Assembly: GCA_029834535.1 (NCBI GenBank)
Contig: JAQMWT010000551.1
Coordinates: forward strand, 124,001-188,000
From: Chrysophaeum taylorii
Taxonomy: Eukaryota > Sar > Pelagophyceae > Pelagomonadales > Pelagomonadaceae
Reading direction: 5' to 3'
Length of the DNA stretch: 64,000 nucleotides
Positions 9,657-18,983 of this stretch are shown here, piece after piece. A program made the translations under genes and the position numbers. Below the pieces are notes generated by a model. The model did no database searches and had not been told where the DNA came from. It saw nothing but the letters and a program-made list of their open reading frames with translations. The first letter of the stretch is position 1. The number at the start of each line of letters is the position of its first letter.

Positions 9657-10673
9657 ATGTTGAGCGTGGGGTCCGAGGCTTCTAGCACCGAGGTGCCGCG
9701 CGACGAGGAGTGGTTCGGGCAGATGACGTATCGGGACGCGCGGGGGATGTACCGCGTCGCGAAGGACGTCGTCGAGGTCACGAATTACTGCGACATTTCA
9801 GCGTCTCGACTCTTAGTCGCGGGGTTCGGCACGCAAGGAACCGTCTACAAGACGGGCGAGTTCGCGGTGAAGGTTATCCAGAACACCCGATGCTTGAGAC
9901 ACATCGAGAGGTTTCGGCAAGAGGCGCAGATCCTCGCCAGGCTAGCGCATCCAAACGTTTGTCGGCTTCGAGGGATCGGCTCCGCGGTTCTCCCGAGTCT
10001 TGTGCTGGATTGGGTCGAAACCGACCTCTCGAGGGTGACGCCAAGGTCGGACCGGGTGGCGGTCGAGCTCGCGTCGGCGCTCGCGCACCTTCACTCGGGC
10101 AATGCGATTGGCGAAGGACTCGTAGTGATCCATCGCGACGTAAAGCCCGCCAACGTCGGGATAACGGCGTCAGGCCAAGTCAAGCTCCTTGATTTCGGTC
10201 TCGCGGCCGTCGTCGTCGCCGCGCCGAAGAAAGGAGCAACGTGGCAGCTCACGGGCTTCGTGGGATCGCCGACCTACATGGCTCCGGAAAACGCGCGCGG
10301 CGCCCGGTACGGAACGCCCGTCGACGTATACTCGTTTTCGCTGACGCTCTGGGAGCTCTTTGCCTCGAGGGGACCGCCCTTCAAGAATTTTTCGCTCGAC
10401 GATCTCGACAGATACGTCGTCCGCCGCGGCCAGCGACCGAAACTGCCGTTGGATTGGGACCCCCGCCTCGCGGCCGTCGTCGAGGCGTCGTGGGCGCCGA
10501 CCCCGACCGCGCGCCCAACGGCTTCGGAACTCGTTAAGGTGCTGGTGCGACTCGAGGAGAACCCCGGTAGTATGGATCCCTTCCATGCCCCCTCTTCTTC
10601 TTCCTCCTCGGGGAGCTGGCGATTTTCCATCAAAAAAAAGCGACGACCTCCTCTTAATAATAATAATAGGTGA
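9657..10673 (+). CDS. Soluble protein kinase (TKL/Ser-Thr type)
   Basis: A 338-residue kinase with no signal peptide or membrane helix. The catalytic domain spans about 50-305. Visible are the Gly-rich loop VAGFGTQGTVYK, the ATP-binding lysine in FAVKVI, HRDVKPAN (HRD plus Lys and Asn), DFG in LLDFGLA, and GSPTYMAPE ending the activation segment. HRDVKPAN argues for Ser/Thr specificity. A Ser run and a basic tail (SIKKKRRPP) follow the domain, and the last residues are an Asn run from an AAT repeat. ATG at 9657 is the first in frame. The divergent neighbour is also a kinase but the two are not close copies. Confidence 0.9.
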   Translation: MLSVGSEASSTEVPRDEEWFGQMTYRDARGMYRVAKDVVEVTNYCDISASRLLVAGFGTQGTVYKTGEFAVKVIQNTRCLRHIERFRQEAQILARLAHPNVCRLRGIGSAVLPSLVLDWVETDLSRVTPRSDRVAVELASALAHLHSGNAIGEGLVVIHRDVKPANVGITASGQVKLLDFGLAAVVVAAPKKGATWQLTGFVGSPTYMAPENARGARYGTPVDVYSFSLTLWELFASRGPPFKNFSLDDLDRYVVRRGQRPKLPLDWDPRLAAVVEASWAPTPTARPTASELVKVLVRLEENPGSMDPFHAPSSSSSSGSWRFSIKKKRRPPLNNNNR

Positions 10674-11292
10674 ATGCTATAACAATAAGCAGCAGTTTTT
10701 TTTGTCGTAGTAGCCGAGGCTACTGCGACAACAAAAAGGATAGGGCGGCTTCTAGTGGTGGAACCAAGGGGGGGATTGCGCATCACACGTTACACATTCC
10801 AGAGACCTACACTATTGTGTGTGCGACACCGGAACTTCTTACTCCTTTTCACACCTATCTCTCCACAAGAGAGGGTTTTAATTAAAACTCTCCGTAATAC
10901 GCCTTTCCCTCTTTTCTTCCTTACCCCTTCCGCCCTTTTTTATCTCAGATTAGGAAGAATTGGATCTGCAGTTCACTTCCAACCAGGAGTAGACCTCCCT
11001 CCAGGTGCGTACCGTCAGGTATATGGGGTTGTCTGTTTAATTAATGGAGGCTTCTTTCCTCGTTGACAGTGTAAACGCTTCTATGGGACTTAATGTCCTT
11101 AAGGAGAGTTAGGGCTTAAATCCCTATCTTGTGTAGTAGTACCACGTGTGGCAAAAAGGAATGGTCTGTACACGCCTAAGACTGCACGCAGGCTCTACCA
11201 TGTACCCGGAGAGGGTCAAATCTCTCCACACATTACACATTACACACCGACTCATTAAAATAATAATGATAGTTAAAAAGCAGTTTTTCTAG
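10674..11292. other. AT-richer spacer, content unknown
   Basis: About 620 bases between two genes. Near-repeats of ACACATTACACATT type occur near 10785-10800 and 11230-11250, and small inverted matches such as CTCTCC...GGAGAG recur. A short plus-strand frame at 10755-11066 matches nothing I know. A decayed non-autonomous element is possible but I cannot define ends. Confidence 0.4.
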
Positions 11293-12993
11293 TTAGTTGG
11301 GAACACAGACGGGTGGTTTGAAGTGCCAGACGAAAGCCTGGAAGACTCGGGGGTCGAATTCGGCCTGCAAGTCGGACCAGGGCGTCGTATCGATGTGGGA
11401 GAGATCGCGGTGGGAGAATTTGTTGAGGGCATAGAATTTGAGGTAGGTGTGGAGGGCGGCCTCGTCGGGGCAGACGGTCCTCGTCCCAAAGCCCCTCGAA
11501 CCAGGCATCGAGTCGACGAAGTGATACTCGTTGAGTCCGACGCGGAGAATAGCCGTGACATGTTCCTTGAAGAAAAAGGCAGCAGCGGCGCGCTCCGAGG
11601 CGGGAACAGAGGCTAGGGCGGTCGCGAGATTCGAAATATGACCGTCGTCCAGCACGTTTCCGCCGTAAACTCCCTCGAACATCTCGCGTCGTATCGCACC
11701 CTGATCGTAGAGGTAATCGTGGACGTCGCTCGGGATGATGAAAGCTCCGTGGCCGAGACCGTGCTTGGAGCGCACGTGAGCGAGGATAGGAGGGACGACG
11801 TTGTCGATGAGTCGGGAGATATCGCCGTTCGACGCCCCGGGCGTGGTAATGTGCTGGTAGCAGGTGAGAGGGGCGATCACGGCGCAGCCGTTGGTCGAAT
11901 CCAGCCCCCGAGCGTCTCTGACCCTTCCTTGGTACGTCGAGAGACTCTCGACGCGTCCGCCGCGACGACGCCACTCGTCGGCGACCGCGGCCTTGAGGTC
12001 GCGGACCCCGAGGGTCGTCGCCTTGGGCGGCGGCGTGACGGGGGTCGTCACCGACAGCAGACCGTCTAAAGCGCCCGGGGCTTCGTCGAGAGGCTTGGCG
12101 CCGAGGAGAGCGGCGTCGCTATCCGCGGTTCGCCGTCGGAGCTTGGCTAGTACCGTCTGCACCTCGCGAGACGGCGCGGCGAGCACCTTGATTGTGTAAT
12201 AGGGAGGCGCGTCGTCGTAGTGGACGCGCACGACCACGGCGTCCACCCACATTCCTCTGTCGTTGTACGACACCGCCTCGCCCTTAGCAAACTCTTCTTC
12301 TTCTTCTTCTTCTTCTTTAATCCTCGCTTCTTCCTCTTCTTTGGCCCGCTCCTCCTCCATCGCCTCGTCGAGCTCCTGCTTCTTCCTCGCTTCCTCTATG
12401 GCTCGACGTCGAGCCTCGTCGGCTTGTCGAATCCGCTCCGTCTCGATCGCGAGCTGCTTTTTTCGACGCTCGGCCTCGGCCGCGAGCTGCTTTTTTCGCC
12501 GCTCGGCATCGGCGGCCCGCTCGCGCTCAAGTCGCTCGGCCTCCGCGGCCCGCTCGCGCTCAAGTCGCTCGAGCTCGACCTTGCGCCTCCCGCGCTCCGC
12601 CTCGATCAAAAGCTCGTCCGCGTCCATCGCCGCGACCAGCTTCTCCAAGGCTTCGAGGCAGAGCTTCTGCTTCGTCTGGAGCCTTCGCTTCTCCGCCACA
12701 TGGAGCGGCGAGTTGTAGTAGTTGTGGCTCGGAATCACCTCGATCGCCAGCCGCGCGAACCGTTTCCAAAACACGTATGCCTCGTCCAGGTCCTTGTACC
12801 GCTTCACGGCCTCCTCCCAGCTCTTCGACGACACCGCTTCCACGACCTTGGACGACCTCGACTCCGCCGCCGACAACGTCCGGTCCGCGAGGTCGTAGTA
12901 CTTACCGATCGCAACGCTGTTCATCACGTCGTTCACCGTGATGTTCGCCTTGAGCCGCTCCCGCCGGGTGGTGGAACCACTCCCGAGCACCAT
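11293..12993 (-). CDS. USP8/AMSH-dimerisation-like, coiled-coil, cysteine-peptidase-like protein
   Basis: 566 residues from ATG at 12993; an in-frame ATG at 13101 would add 36 residues of Ala/Arg-rich sequence, but the 12993 start has the better context (AAAATGG). Residues 10-140 are helical and contain DEAYVFWKRFARLAIEVIPSH, like the MIT/USP8-dimer region of USP8 and AMSH, which binds ESCRT machinery. Residues about 130-245 are a long charged coiled coil of RLERERAAEAE type. A Tudor/SH3-like strand set follows (GMWVDAVVVRVHYDDAPPYY). The C-terminal 220 residues hold TNGCAVIAPL (Cys370), HVTAILRV and EYHFVDSMPG, an order compatible with a papain-like Cys-His-Asp peptidase. Peptidase or deubiquitinase activity is inferred. 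The rhythm of the domains is clear; the names of the first and last are tentative. Confidence 0.6.
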   Translation of the reverse strand: MVLGSGSTTRRERLKANITVNDVMNSVAIGKYYDLADRTLSAAESRSSKVVEAVSSKSWEEAVKRYKDLDEAYVFWKRFARLAIEVIPSHNYYNSPLHVAEKRRLQTKQKLCLEALEKLVAAMDADELLIEAERGRRKVELERLERERAAEAERLERERAADAERRKKQLAAEAERRKKQLAIETERIRQADEARRRAIEEARKKQELDEAMEEERAKEEEEARIKEEEEEEEEFAKGEAVSYNDRGMWVDAVVVRVHYDDAPPYYTIKVLAAPSREVQTVLAKLRRRTADSDAALLGAKPLDEAPGALDGLLSVTTPVTPPPKATTLGVRDLKAAVADEWRRRGGRVESLSTYQGRVRDARGLDSTNGCAVIAPLTCYQHITTPGASNGDISRLIDNVVPPILAHVRSKHGLGHGAFIIPSDVHDYLYDQGAIRREMFEGVYGGNVLDDGHISNLATALASVPASERAAAAFFFKEHVTAILRVGLNEYHFVDSMPGSRGFGTRTVCPDEAALHTYLKFYALNKFSHRDLSHIDTTPWSDLQAEFDPRVFQAFVWHFKPPVCVPN

Positions 12994-13195
12994 TTTTTTT
13001 AAGCCCCGACGACACTTGCTTACCCTTGTACGTTTGCAGACAGAAAAAAATTTTCCGCGCGCGGCGGCGGCGGCGGCGGTGCGAAAAAAAAAAGCCGCCA
13101 ACGACCGGGGGGGGGCTCCCTCCCTCTCGGCAGCAAGGCTAGGCTCTCTCTATTTATATCACCGCGCTGCGTAACGAGCGAAGACAGCACCTCAC

Positions 13196-13232
<37 letters not shown>

Positions 13233-14543
13233 GTAATGAAGATCTCGACGAGTTCGAATGGCTTGGTGGTGGTGGTTAACTCCCGTTTTAATGCCGTGCG
13301 GTGGGAGGCACGCGCGACAACAAGTCATGGAAGCGTCAGAAAGACGGCGACGAGTCTCCTGCGGAAGTATCACGAGAGCGCCTCCACAATCGCAGGCTGC
13401 GACGATCCGCGAATTGACCACCGGAGGGGAGCGAGGCCGCTGCCCGCGATTCGAAACGCCTCGAATCAATCGCCAGCTTTCATCAGTCTCGGCGATCCAC
13501 TCGCCTTCGAACAAACCCCAACTGCGGCGGGTCTCGCGCACCAGGCACCTCAGCGCCCGCGACATTTCATCGCAGACATTCAAGTCGTCACCGCCGCTCG
13601 TTGTCCTCGACGACAAACCCGAGGCACGTTCGTTTACCCGTGCCAGCCCGCGATCGAGGGCGAGATGCCGACGCTGGAGCCGCTTGAAAAAGAGTGGTAA
13701 TATCACCGACCGACGGGAAGAACCAAGGCACTCGCCGCGAAAGTCACGGCTGCGTTCTGCCGCGTGGATCGCAGCGACGACGTCGAGGGATACCCCGTAG
13801 CGGGGATCAGCCTCACCGATAGCGCCGCGCGGGGGTGCCGCCGAACAACGCGAAACTCTTTTGTTGGCTCGATCGACCTGATTTTTTTTTGCATGCAGTG
13901 TTCGCTGGTGCCTCGCGGCGGCTTGAAGTCTTATGGCTATCGAGGCCGCGACTCGACGGGCTGGGACCTGGCGACGCTTGTCTGTCCAAGACACATCATC
14001 TTCTCGCGCTTCGCGCTTTGTCCCTTCGGCGTCGGAGTACCGACTGTCTTCCGGGCAAACTTGAAATATCAAGAACACAGACGTGACGGCTGCGCTCGCA
14101 CCTTGCCGACGCAGCGGACGATGCCAAGGACCGCGCGCAGAAACAGGCGGCGGCTCCTCCGTGCTTCCCTATCCTGGAGTAGGCAACAGCGAGAAGACCC
14201 GTCGTCGCGCGCGGCCGCGAGAGCACCCGGTGATCGTCGCCCCCAGATGATCGCTGCGCAACAAGCTAAGCTGGGTGGGCAGCAGCGTCGTCAAGCAACC
14301 AACAAGTGCGCGTCACCGCGTCGACTGCAGCGCTCGGGGGACTGGTACCGCTAACAGAATTGTTGTGCACGATTGATTATTTCCGCGTCGTGCACACGAC
14401 GAAGTCTGCGCGCGAACCTTTTTTTTCAACGCGAAGACGGCGACTACGGATGCCGAGAAGAAGCAGCGTGTCTTCCCCCTGCACCTACAACAGCGCGAGT
14501 CCAATATTTATTCTTCTCGCGGCGGCTAGCACTATCGTCGCGC
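12994..14543. other. GC-rich stretch without a supported gene
   Basis: 1.55 kb between two minus-strand genes. The longest frame is minus 13020-14078 (352 codons), but it lacks domain signatures, is Arg-rich throughout and contains an Ala run from the GCT microsatellite. Plus-strand frames (13258-13800, 13764-14354) are equally unconvincing. A real fast-evolving gene cannot be excluded. Confidence 0.4.
13199..13232. repeat. GCT/CTG microsatellite
   Basis: Eleven tandem CTG/GCT triplets outside any supported gene. Confidence 0.9.
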
Positions 14544-15539
14544 TTAGAGGGCGATTCTGGGCCTCTTGGCGTTGGTAGTGAGAAGCTGCAGGCTCAGCTC
14601 CTCGGGCTCGAGGGAGCCGTCGGACCACTCGTCAATGTCGCGCTTCGTCGTCGTCGTCGTCGTCGGGGGCGCAGCGGGCGGTGCGGGTACCGGGGGTATT
14701 TGCGGCGGCGGCGGCGGCAGCGGCGGGGAAGGTGCCCTCGGAGGCGGTTGCGGTTTGGGTCCGTAGTAGGAGTGGTGGCTCGGAGCCTCCCTCGTCGCCG
14801 TGCGAGCAGCCCCCCTCGTAGGCACGTAATAGTTGTCCGATCGGGGCAGCGGCCCGGTCGGCTCTTCGTAAAAGTCGTTCGAAAAGAACGAGTCGCGCTG
14901 GTCGACAAACGGCTTGACGTCGGCGTTGCCGTGCGCGAAATTGCAGCGGTCTGCAAAGGGGCACTCCCCGTACTGAAAGTAGCGGCACAACTTGGTTTTG
15001 TGGAGGTGGGGTTGCTGAGGTTTCGCGGGCTTTGGCAACGACTTTTTTCTTCTTAGCTCCGAGACGCTGTGAGCGAAACTGCATTGGTCCCCGAATCGAC
15101 ACGGCACCCCAGTCTCCGCCGACCGACAGAGGCGCGTCTTCATCAGGGCGTGCGGCTTGGGCCTGAGCGCGAGCGAATCCACCAACTGGCGAAGGTTCTG
15201 CGACGAGAACGCGCCAACCTGGATCCAACCGTTTAAGATCCGCGCCGCCGTCGCCTGGTCCTCGGCGCTGCACTCGCGCAAGTAGGCCACCGCCGAGAGG
15301 TCGAATGCCCCCGCGAGTGGCTCGTCGCGCAGGGCGTCGATCACGAACAATCCGTTAAGCCTTCCGCTCGGCGGCGCACGCATTACGAATCCCTCTATGG
15401 CTCGAACCGATCGCTCCAGCAGCTCGGCCGAGGCCCGGGCGTTGGCGCACACGATACGACACACGCCCTCGATGCGCGCCGCGTTCCCGCTTTCTATTAA
15501 CAACTCCAGTTCGCGATTCAACCGTTCCATCATCATCAT
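14544..15539 (-). CDS. CID (RPR) domain plus tandem CCCH zinc fingers, RNA-processing factor
   Basis: 331 residues; the start is a run of four ATG codons, the first at 15539. Residues 5-112 form an all-helical unit (ERLNRELELLIESG, AIEGFVMRAPP, GLFVIDAL, RILNGWIQVGAFSS) like the CTD-interacting domain of Pcf11, Nrd1 and SCAF proteins, which reads the phosphorylated RNA polymerase II tail. Two TTP-type zinc fingers follow: Cys128 with C-x8-C-x5-C-x3-H preceded by KTRL, and Cys165 with C-x7-C-x5-C-x3-H preceded by KTKL. Such fingers bind AU-rich RNA. The remainder is Pro-rich and disordered. A link between transcription and 3'-end processing is inferred. Only 71 bases separate it from the divergent IQ-repeat gene. 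Confidence 0.82.
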   Translation of the reverse strand: MMMMERLNRELELLIESGNAARIEGVCRIVCANARASAELLERSVRAIEGFVMRAPPSGRLNGLFVIDALRDEPLAGAFDLSAVAYLRECSAEDQATAARILNGWIQVGAFSSQNLRQLVDSLALRPKPHALMKTRLCRSAETGVPCRFGDQCSFAHSVSELRRKKSLPKPAKPQQPHLHKTKLCRYFQYGECPFADRCNFAHGNADVKPFVDQRDSFFSNDFYEEPTGPLPRSDNYYVPTRGAARTATREAPSHHSYYGPKPQPPPRAPSPPLPPPPPQIPPVPAPPAAPPTTTTTTKRDIDEWSDGSLEPEELSLQLLTTNAKRPRIAL

Positions 15540-15610
15540 CACTCCCTTACCCCTTACCCCCGTTTTTAGGGTATTTCTTAAGGAAGAAGGAAGATACGGG
15601 CGTTGGTGAT

Positions 15611-18600
15611 ATGTGGGACGGCAGCATCGAGCGCGGCCTCCGGCCCTACAATGTCTTCGTCGACAAGCATTGTCCGCTCGCCCGGTCCCGCCAGTTTCGG
15701 GAACACTTCACCAACATCGTGGGTGCGAGATCGCCAGAGTTGTTGAATCTCAGCCACCCGACCGACGCCGGCCGCGCCGGTCGCCGGGCCGTCGCCGAGG
15801 ATTCGAGGGAGCTCGCGATCCGCGCATTCGGGCGCGCGCAGCCGCTGGGGATCGTTATGTTCGAGCACAACGACTCGCTACGCGACATTCGCCGCGCTAC
15901 CAAGTTCGGAAACTTCAGCTTTGCGTACGCCGACGGACGGATTATCGATCGACCCCTCGAGCCCCGCCTCAAGGCCCGCTCCTTCGGCGCCCATGTCTTC
16001 GTGGTTGGCCCCCTCGACCTCCCAAAGCCCCCCCCGATTCCTTTGACCAAATTGTCCTTTCGACGACGAAGAAGTCCTATGTCGCGCGACGACGACGTGC
16101 TGCGCTTGCTCCGAGGGATCGCGGCCATGGCTGCCAAGAGAATCCAGCGTGCGTGGCGCTGGAGACGCCAAGCCAAAGCCGCGCTCCGCCTCCAGTGTCT
16201 CGACAGAAGGCGTGCCTCGCGGACGAGGGTGGCTAGACTCCGCCGTGAACAACGAACAACAAATGACGCCAGCTTATTATCATGCCAGAGCGCCAGCAAC
16301 CTCAGAGCGCAGCAGCAGCGTCAAGCAGCTATCAAGATCCAGTGCGTCATGGAGCGCCGGGTCTCGTCCTGCCAGAGCGCCAGCAACCTCAGAGCGCAGC
16401 AGCAGCGTCAAGCAGCTATCAAGATCCAGAGCATCATGGATCGCCGGGTGTCGTCCTGCCAGAGCGTCAGCAACCTCAGAGCGCAGCAGCAGCGTCAAGC
16501 AGCTATCAAGATCCAGAGCATCATGGATCGCCGGGTCTCGTCCTGCCAGAGCGTCAGCAACCTCAAAGCGCAGCAGCAGCGTCAAGCAGCTATCAAGATC
16601 CAGTGCGTCATGGAGCGCCGGGTCTCGTCCTGCCAGAGCGTCAGCAACCTCAGAGCGCAGCAGCAGCGTCAAGCAGCTATCAAGATCCAGAGCATGGAGC
16701 GCCGGGTGTCGTCCTGCCAGAGCGTCAGCAACCTCAGAGCGCAGCAGCAGCGTCAAGCAGCTATAAAGATCCAGAGCATCATGGAGCGCCGGGTCTCGTC
16801 CTGCCAGAGCGCCAGCAACCTCAGAGCGCAGCAGCAGCGTCAAGCAGCTATCAAGATCCAGTGCATGGAGCGCCGGGTGTCGTCCTGCCAGAGCGTCAGC
16901 AACCTCAGAGCGCAGCAGCAGCGTCAAGCAGCTATCAAGATCCAGAGCATCATGGATCGCCGGGTCTCGTCCTGCCAGAGCGTCAGCAACCTCAAAGCGC
17001 AGCAGCAGCGTCAAGCAGCTATCAAGATCCAGTGCCTCGATCGGAGGTTTTTGTCGAGTTGCGCCGCGGCGCGGACCCCCCAAGAACGTCGTCGCGCATC
17101 AGAGCACCGCTCGTCATCCACAGCTCAGCCCCTTTCATCACGCTTGGAACAACAACAACAACAACAACAAATGCAGGTGGTGCCTCCAATGGTGGCGGCA
17201 CAGCAAGAACAAAAACCTCTCGTTGAAGAAGAAGACTTGCGAGCAAACGACCTTCACCACAAAGACGGTTTTTTCTCGAGGCAAGAAGAAGCCTTATCGC
17301 GGCTCGCCGCATCCGTGTCGAGCCGGGTAATCAACGCGTCCGTATGCCACGCGGCAGAACTGGAGGTCGGCGCGCGAAGAAAGATGGTGCGATGCGTCGC
17401 CGACGAGGTCGTCCAGACCTTGCTCGCGGCCGCGGCGGGTACGACCGAGCGGACGCTGGCGCTCGAGACGTTGCCGCTCGAGGCGGTGCCCAAGAACCAG
17501 ATTCCCGCGAGCGGGCGGTCGGACCAAATCGTGAACGAGGCCGAGCCGCCGCGCATCGCGAGCCAAACCGTAGGGCTGCGGCTGCGGTCCGGCGAGCTCG
17601 TGTTGTGCGAGTTCGCGGCCGCCGGCGACGCGCTGCTGGTGCGGGCCGTCGATTCGCGCGCGACCTACGCCGCGACGGTACCCTCGACGACGACGACGAC
17701 GACGACAGGCAGCTTCGAAGAGGCGTGCTGGAACCTCGCGCCGAGACTCGAGGTCGCGAACGGGCGACTCGTCGTCGGACCGCCGCTCTCCGTCTCGGGG
17801 CGCGTCGCGCTCGGCGCCGCGAGCCGAGGCTATCTGGTGTGCACGTTTTGGCTCGATGCCGGCACGCTGCGCGTCGCGAGCTTCCCGATCGACGGCGGCC
17901 CGCAGGCCAGTGGCGTCGTGCGCGCGGCAGACTGGGTTCCGCTCGGACCGCTCGACGCGCCCGGGAGGTGGCGCGAAGCGTGCGCGCTTTTAGCCGCTCA
18001 CGTCGACGACGAGACGCTCTTGCCGCGCCTGAGCTATCTCTGTTCTGCCCGGCTTTTCGGCGGGGCCTTGTGCTCGTTCTGGCGAACGCCGCGAGGCATC
18101 CACGCGCGCGCGTACGACGGCGACGAGACTTTCTCGATCGACTCGCCGTGGTCCGGCAGCGATGGATCGTGCCTCGATCTCGCCCAGCACCTCGAGATTC
18201 TTGGCGGCAGGCTCTCGCGCCGCGCCGCGATAACTACTGTCGGCGGCCGCGGGGGACTCGTGTGCTCGTTCTGGCGGCTGAACGGTCGCCTCTTCGTCCG
18301 CGGCTACGACGCGAACGCCGACCGATATCACACGGGCGACCTCGAAGACGCCTCGGACTGCCGGGACGTGGCGTCGCGCCTCGTTGTGCGGAGGGACGGA
18401 TCGCTCGGAATAATAGACGAAAAAACGTCAGATCGCGCGACGAGCGATGATTTCTCGCGCTGCCGCGGCCCGGGGCGGCGACTCGGTCGCGAGATTGCTG
18501 CGTGCCCAGCTTCCGAAGAGCGTGCTGCCCCGGCTCCGGCCTCCCCGCCTCGTCCTCCGGACACTTCTTTCTTCTTCTCCTCCGGAAAAGAAGATCTTTC

Positions 18601-18952
18601 TCGCCCCGTCGTCGTCTCTTTGGAAGCAACAGCGCGCGTCGTCCCTTCCGAGGAGGAGGAGGAGGAGGAGGAGGACTGTGTTGTTGTTCGAGAGCAGGAA
18701 GGGTCTTTCCGAGACGACAAAAAACTCCCGATCGACGAGACGCATGGCGGCGCCGAAGACAGCAGCATTCCGAGAACAAGCAGAAGACACCACCGCCGCC
18801 GTTCCGGCGGGTCGCGGCTCGTGGATTTGGGCGACGACCGCGGCTTGCACTACGTGACTACTAGTATGTCCGCGGAACACGGCGGCGGCGTGATCGAGGC
18901 CGTCGGCGCCTTTGGGGGCACCGAGGTTATTCGGCTGCCGGGGGATGGATAA
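15611..18952 (+). CDS. Large IQ-repeat protein with four C-terminal FWR/RGYD repeats
   Basis: 1,113 residues in one exon from ATG at 15611. Residues 1-160 are of unknown family. Residues about 170-215 include a good IQ motif (AKRIQRAWRWRRQAK). Residues 225-483 are nine near-perfect repeats of 28-29 residues with core QAAIKIQ followed by MERR or MDRR, resembling half IQ motifs; tandem IQ motifs bind calmodulin or EF-hand light chains. A Gln run sits near 515. From about residue 660 four repeats of roughly 100 residues recur, each with a core like GLVCSFWR then LFVRGYD, perhaps a beta-propeller or lectin-like fold. The tail is acidic and basic in patches. The function is unknown; a calmodulin-binding scaffold is an inference. 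Confidence 0.75.
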   Translation: MWDGSIERGLRPYNVFVDKHCPLARSRQFREHFTNIVGARSPELLNLSHPTDAGRAGRRAVAEDSRELAIRAFGRAQPLGIVMFEHNDSLRDIRRATKFGNFSFAYADGRIIDRPLEPRLKARSFGAHVFVVGPLDLPKPPPIPLTKLSFRRRRSPMSRDDDVLRLLRGIAAMAAKRIQRAWRWRRQAKAALRLQCLDRRRASRTRVARLRREQRTTNDASLLSCQSASNLRAQQQRQAAIKIQCVMERRVSSCQSASNLRAQQQRQAAIKIQSIMDRRVSSCQSVSNLRAQQQRQAAIKIQSIMDRRVSSCQSVSNLKAQQQRQAAIKIQCVMERRVSSCQSVSNLRAQQQRQAAIKIQSMERRVSSCQSVSNLRAQQQRQAAIKIQSIMERRVSSCQSASNLRAQQQRQAAIKIQCMERRVSSCQSVSNLRAQQQRQAAIKIQSIMDRRVSSCQSVSNLKAQQQRQAAIKIQCLDRRFLSSCAAARTPQERRRASEHRSSSTAQPLSSRLEQQQQQQQMQVVPPMVAAQQEQKPLVEEEDLRANDLHHKDGFFSRQEEALSRLAASVSSRVINASVCHAAELEVGARRKMVRCVADEVVQTLLAAAAGTTERTLALETLPLEAVPKNQIPASGRSDQIVNEAEPPRIASQTVGLRLRSGELVLCEFAAAGDALLVRAVDSRATYAATVPSTTTTTTTGSFEEACWNLAPRLEVANGRLVVGPPLSVSGRVALGAASRGYLVCTFWLDAGTLRVASFPIDGGPQASGVVRAADWVPLGPLDAPGRWREACALLAAHVDDETLLPRLSYLCSARLFGGALCSFWRTPRGIHARAYDGDETFSIDSPWSGSDGSCLDLAQHLEILGGRLSRRAAITTVGGRGGLVCSFWRLNGRLFVRGYDANADRYHTGDLEDASDCRDVASRLVVRRDGSLGIIDEKTSDRATSDDFSRCRGPGRRLGREIAACPASEERAAPAPASPPRPPDTSFFFSSGKEDLSRPVVVSLEATARVVPSEEEEEEEEDCVVVREQEGSFRDDKKLPIDETHGGAEDSSIPRTSRRHHRRRSGGSRLVDLGDDRGLHYVTTSMSAEHGGGVIEAVGAFGGTEVIRLPGDG
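16283..17059 (+). repeat. Nine-copy 87-bp coding tandem repeat
   Basis: Nine head-to-tail units, seven of 29 codons and two of 28 (units 5 and 7 lack one codon). Each begins TGCCAGAGCG and encodes CQS(A/V)SNL(R/K)AQQQRQ. Units differ at only a few positions and third codon positions are also nearly identical, so copies have spread or been homogenised recently. Confidence 0.95.
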
Positions 18953-18983
18953 CTACTCGTACTCATAGGCCTCGCCGCCCCTC

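Noticed and set aside
13020-14078. Minus-strand 352-codon frame as a gene
   Set aside because: No domain, Arg-rich composition, Ala run from a microsatellite, comparable open frames on the other strand.
16280-17083. Minus-strand frame DALDLDSCLTLLLRSEVA repeat
   Set aside because: Mirror of the IQ-repeat array; stays open because units are multiples of three bases.
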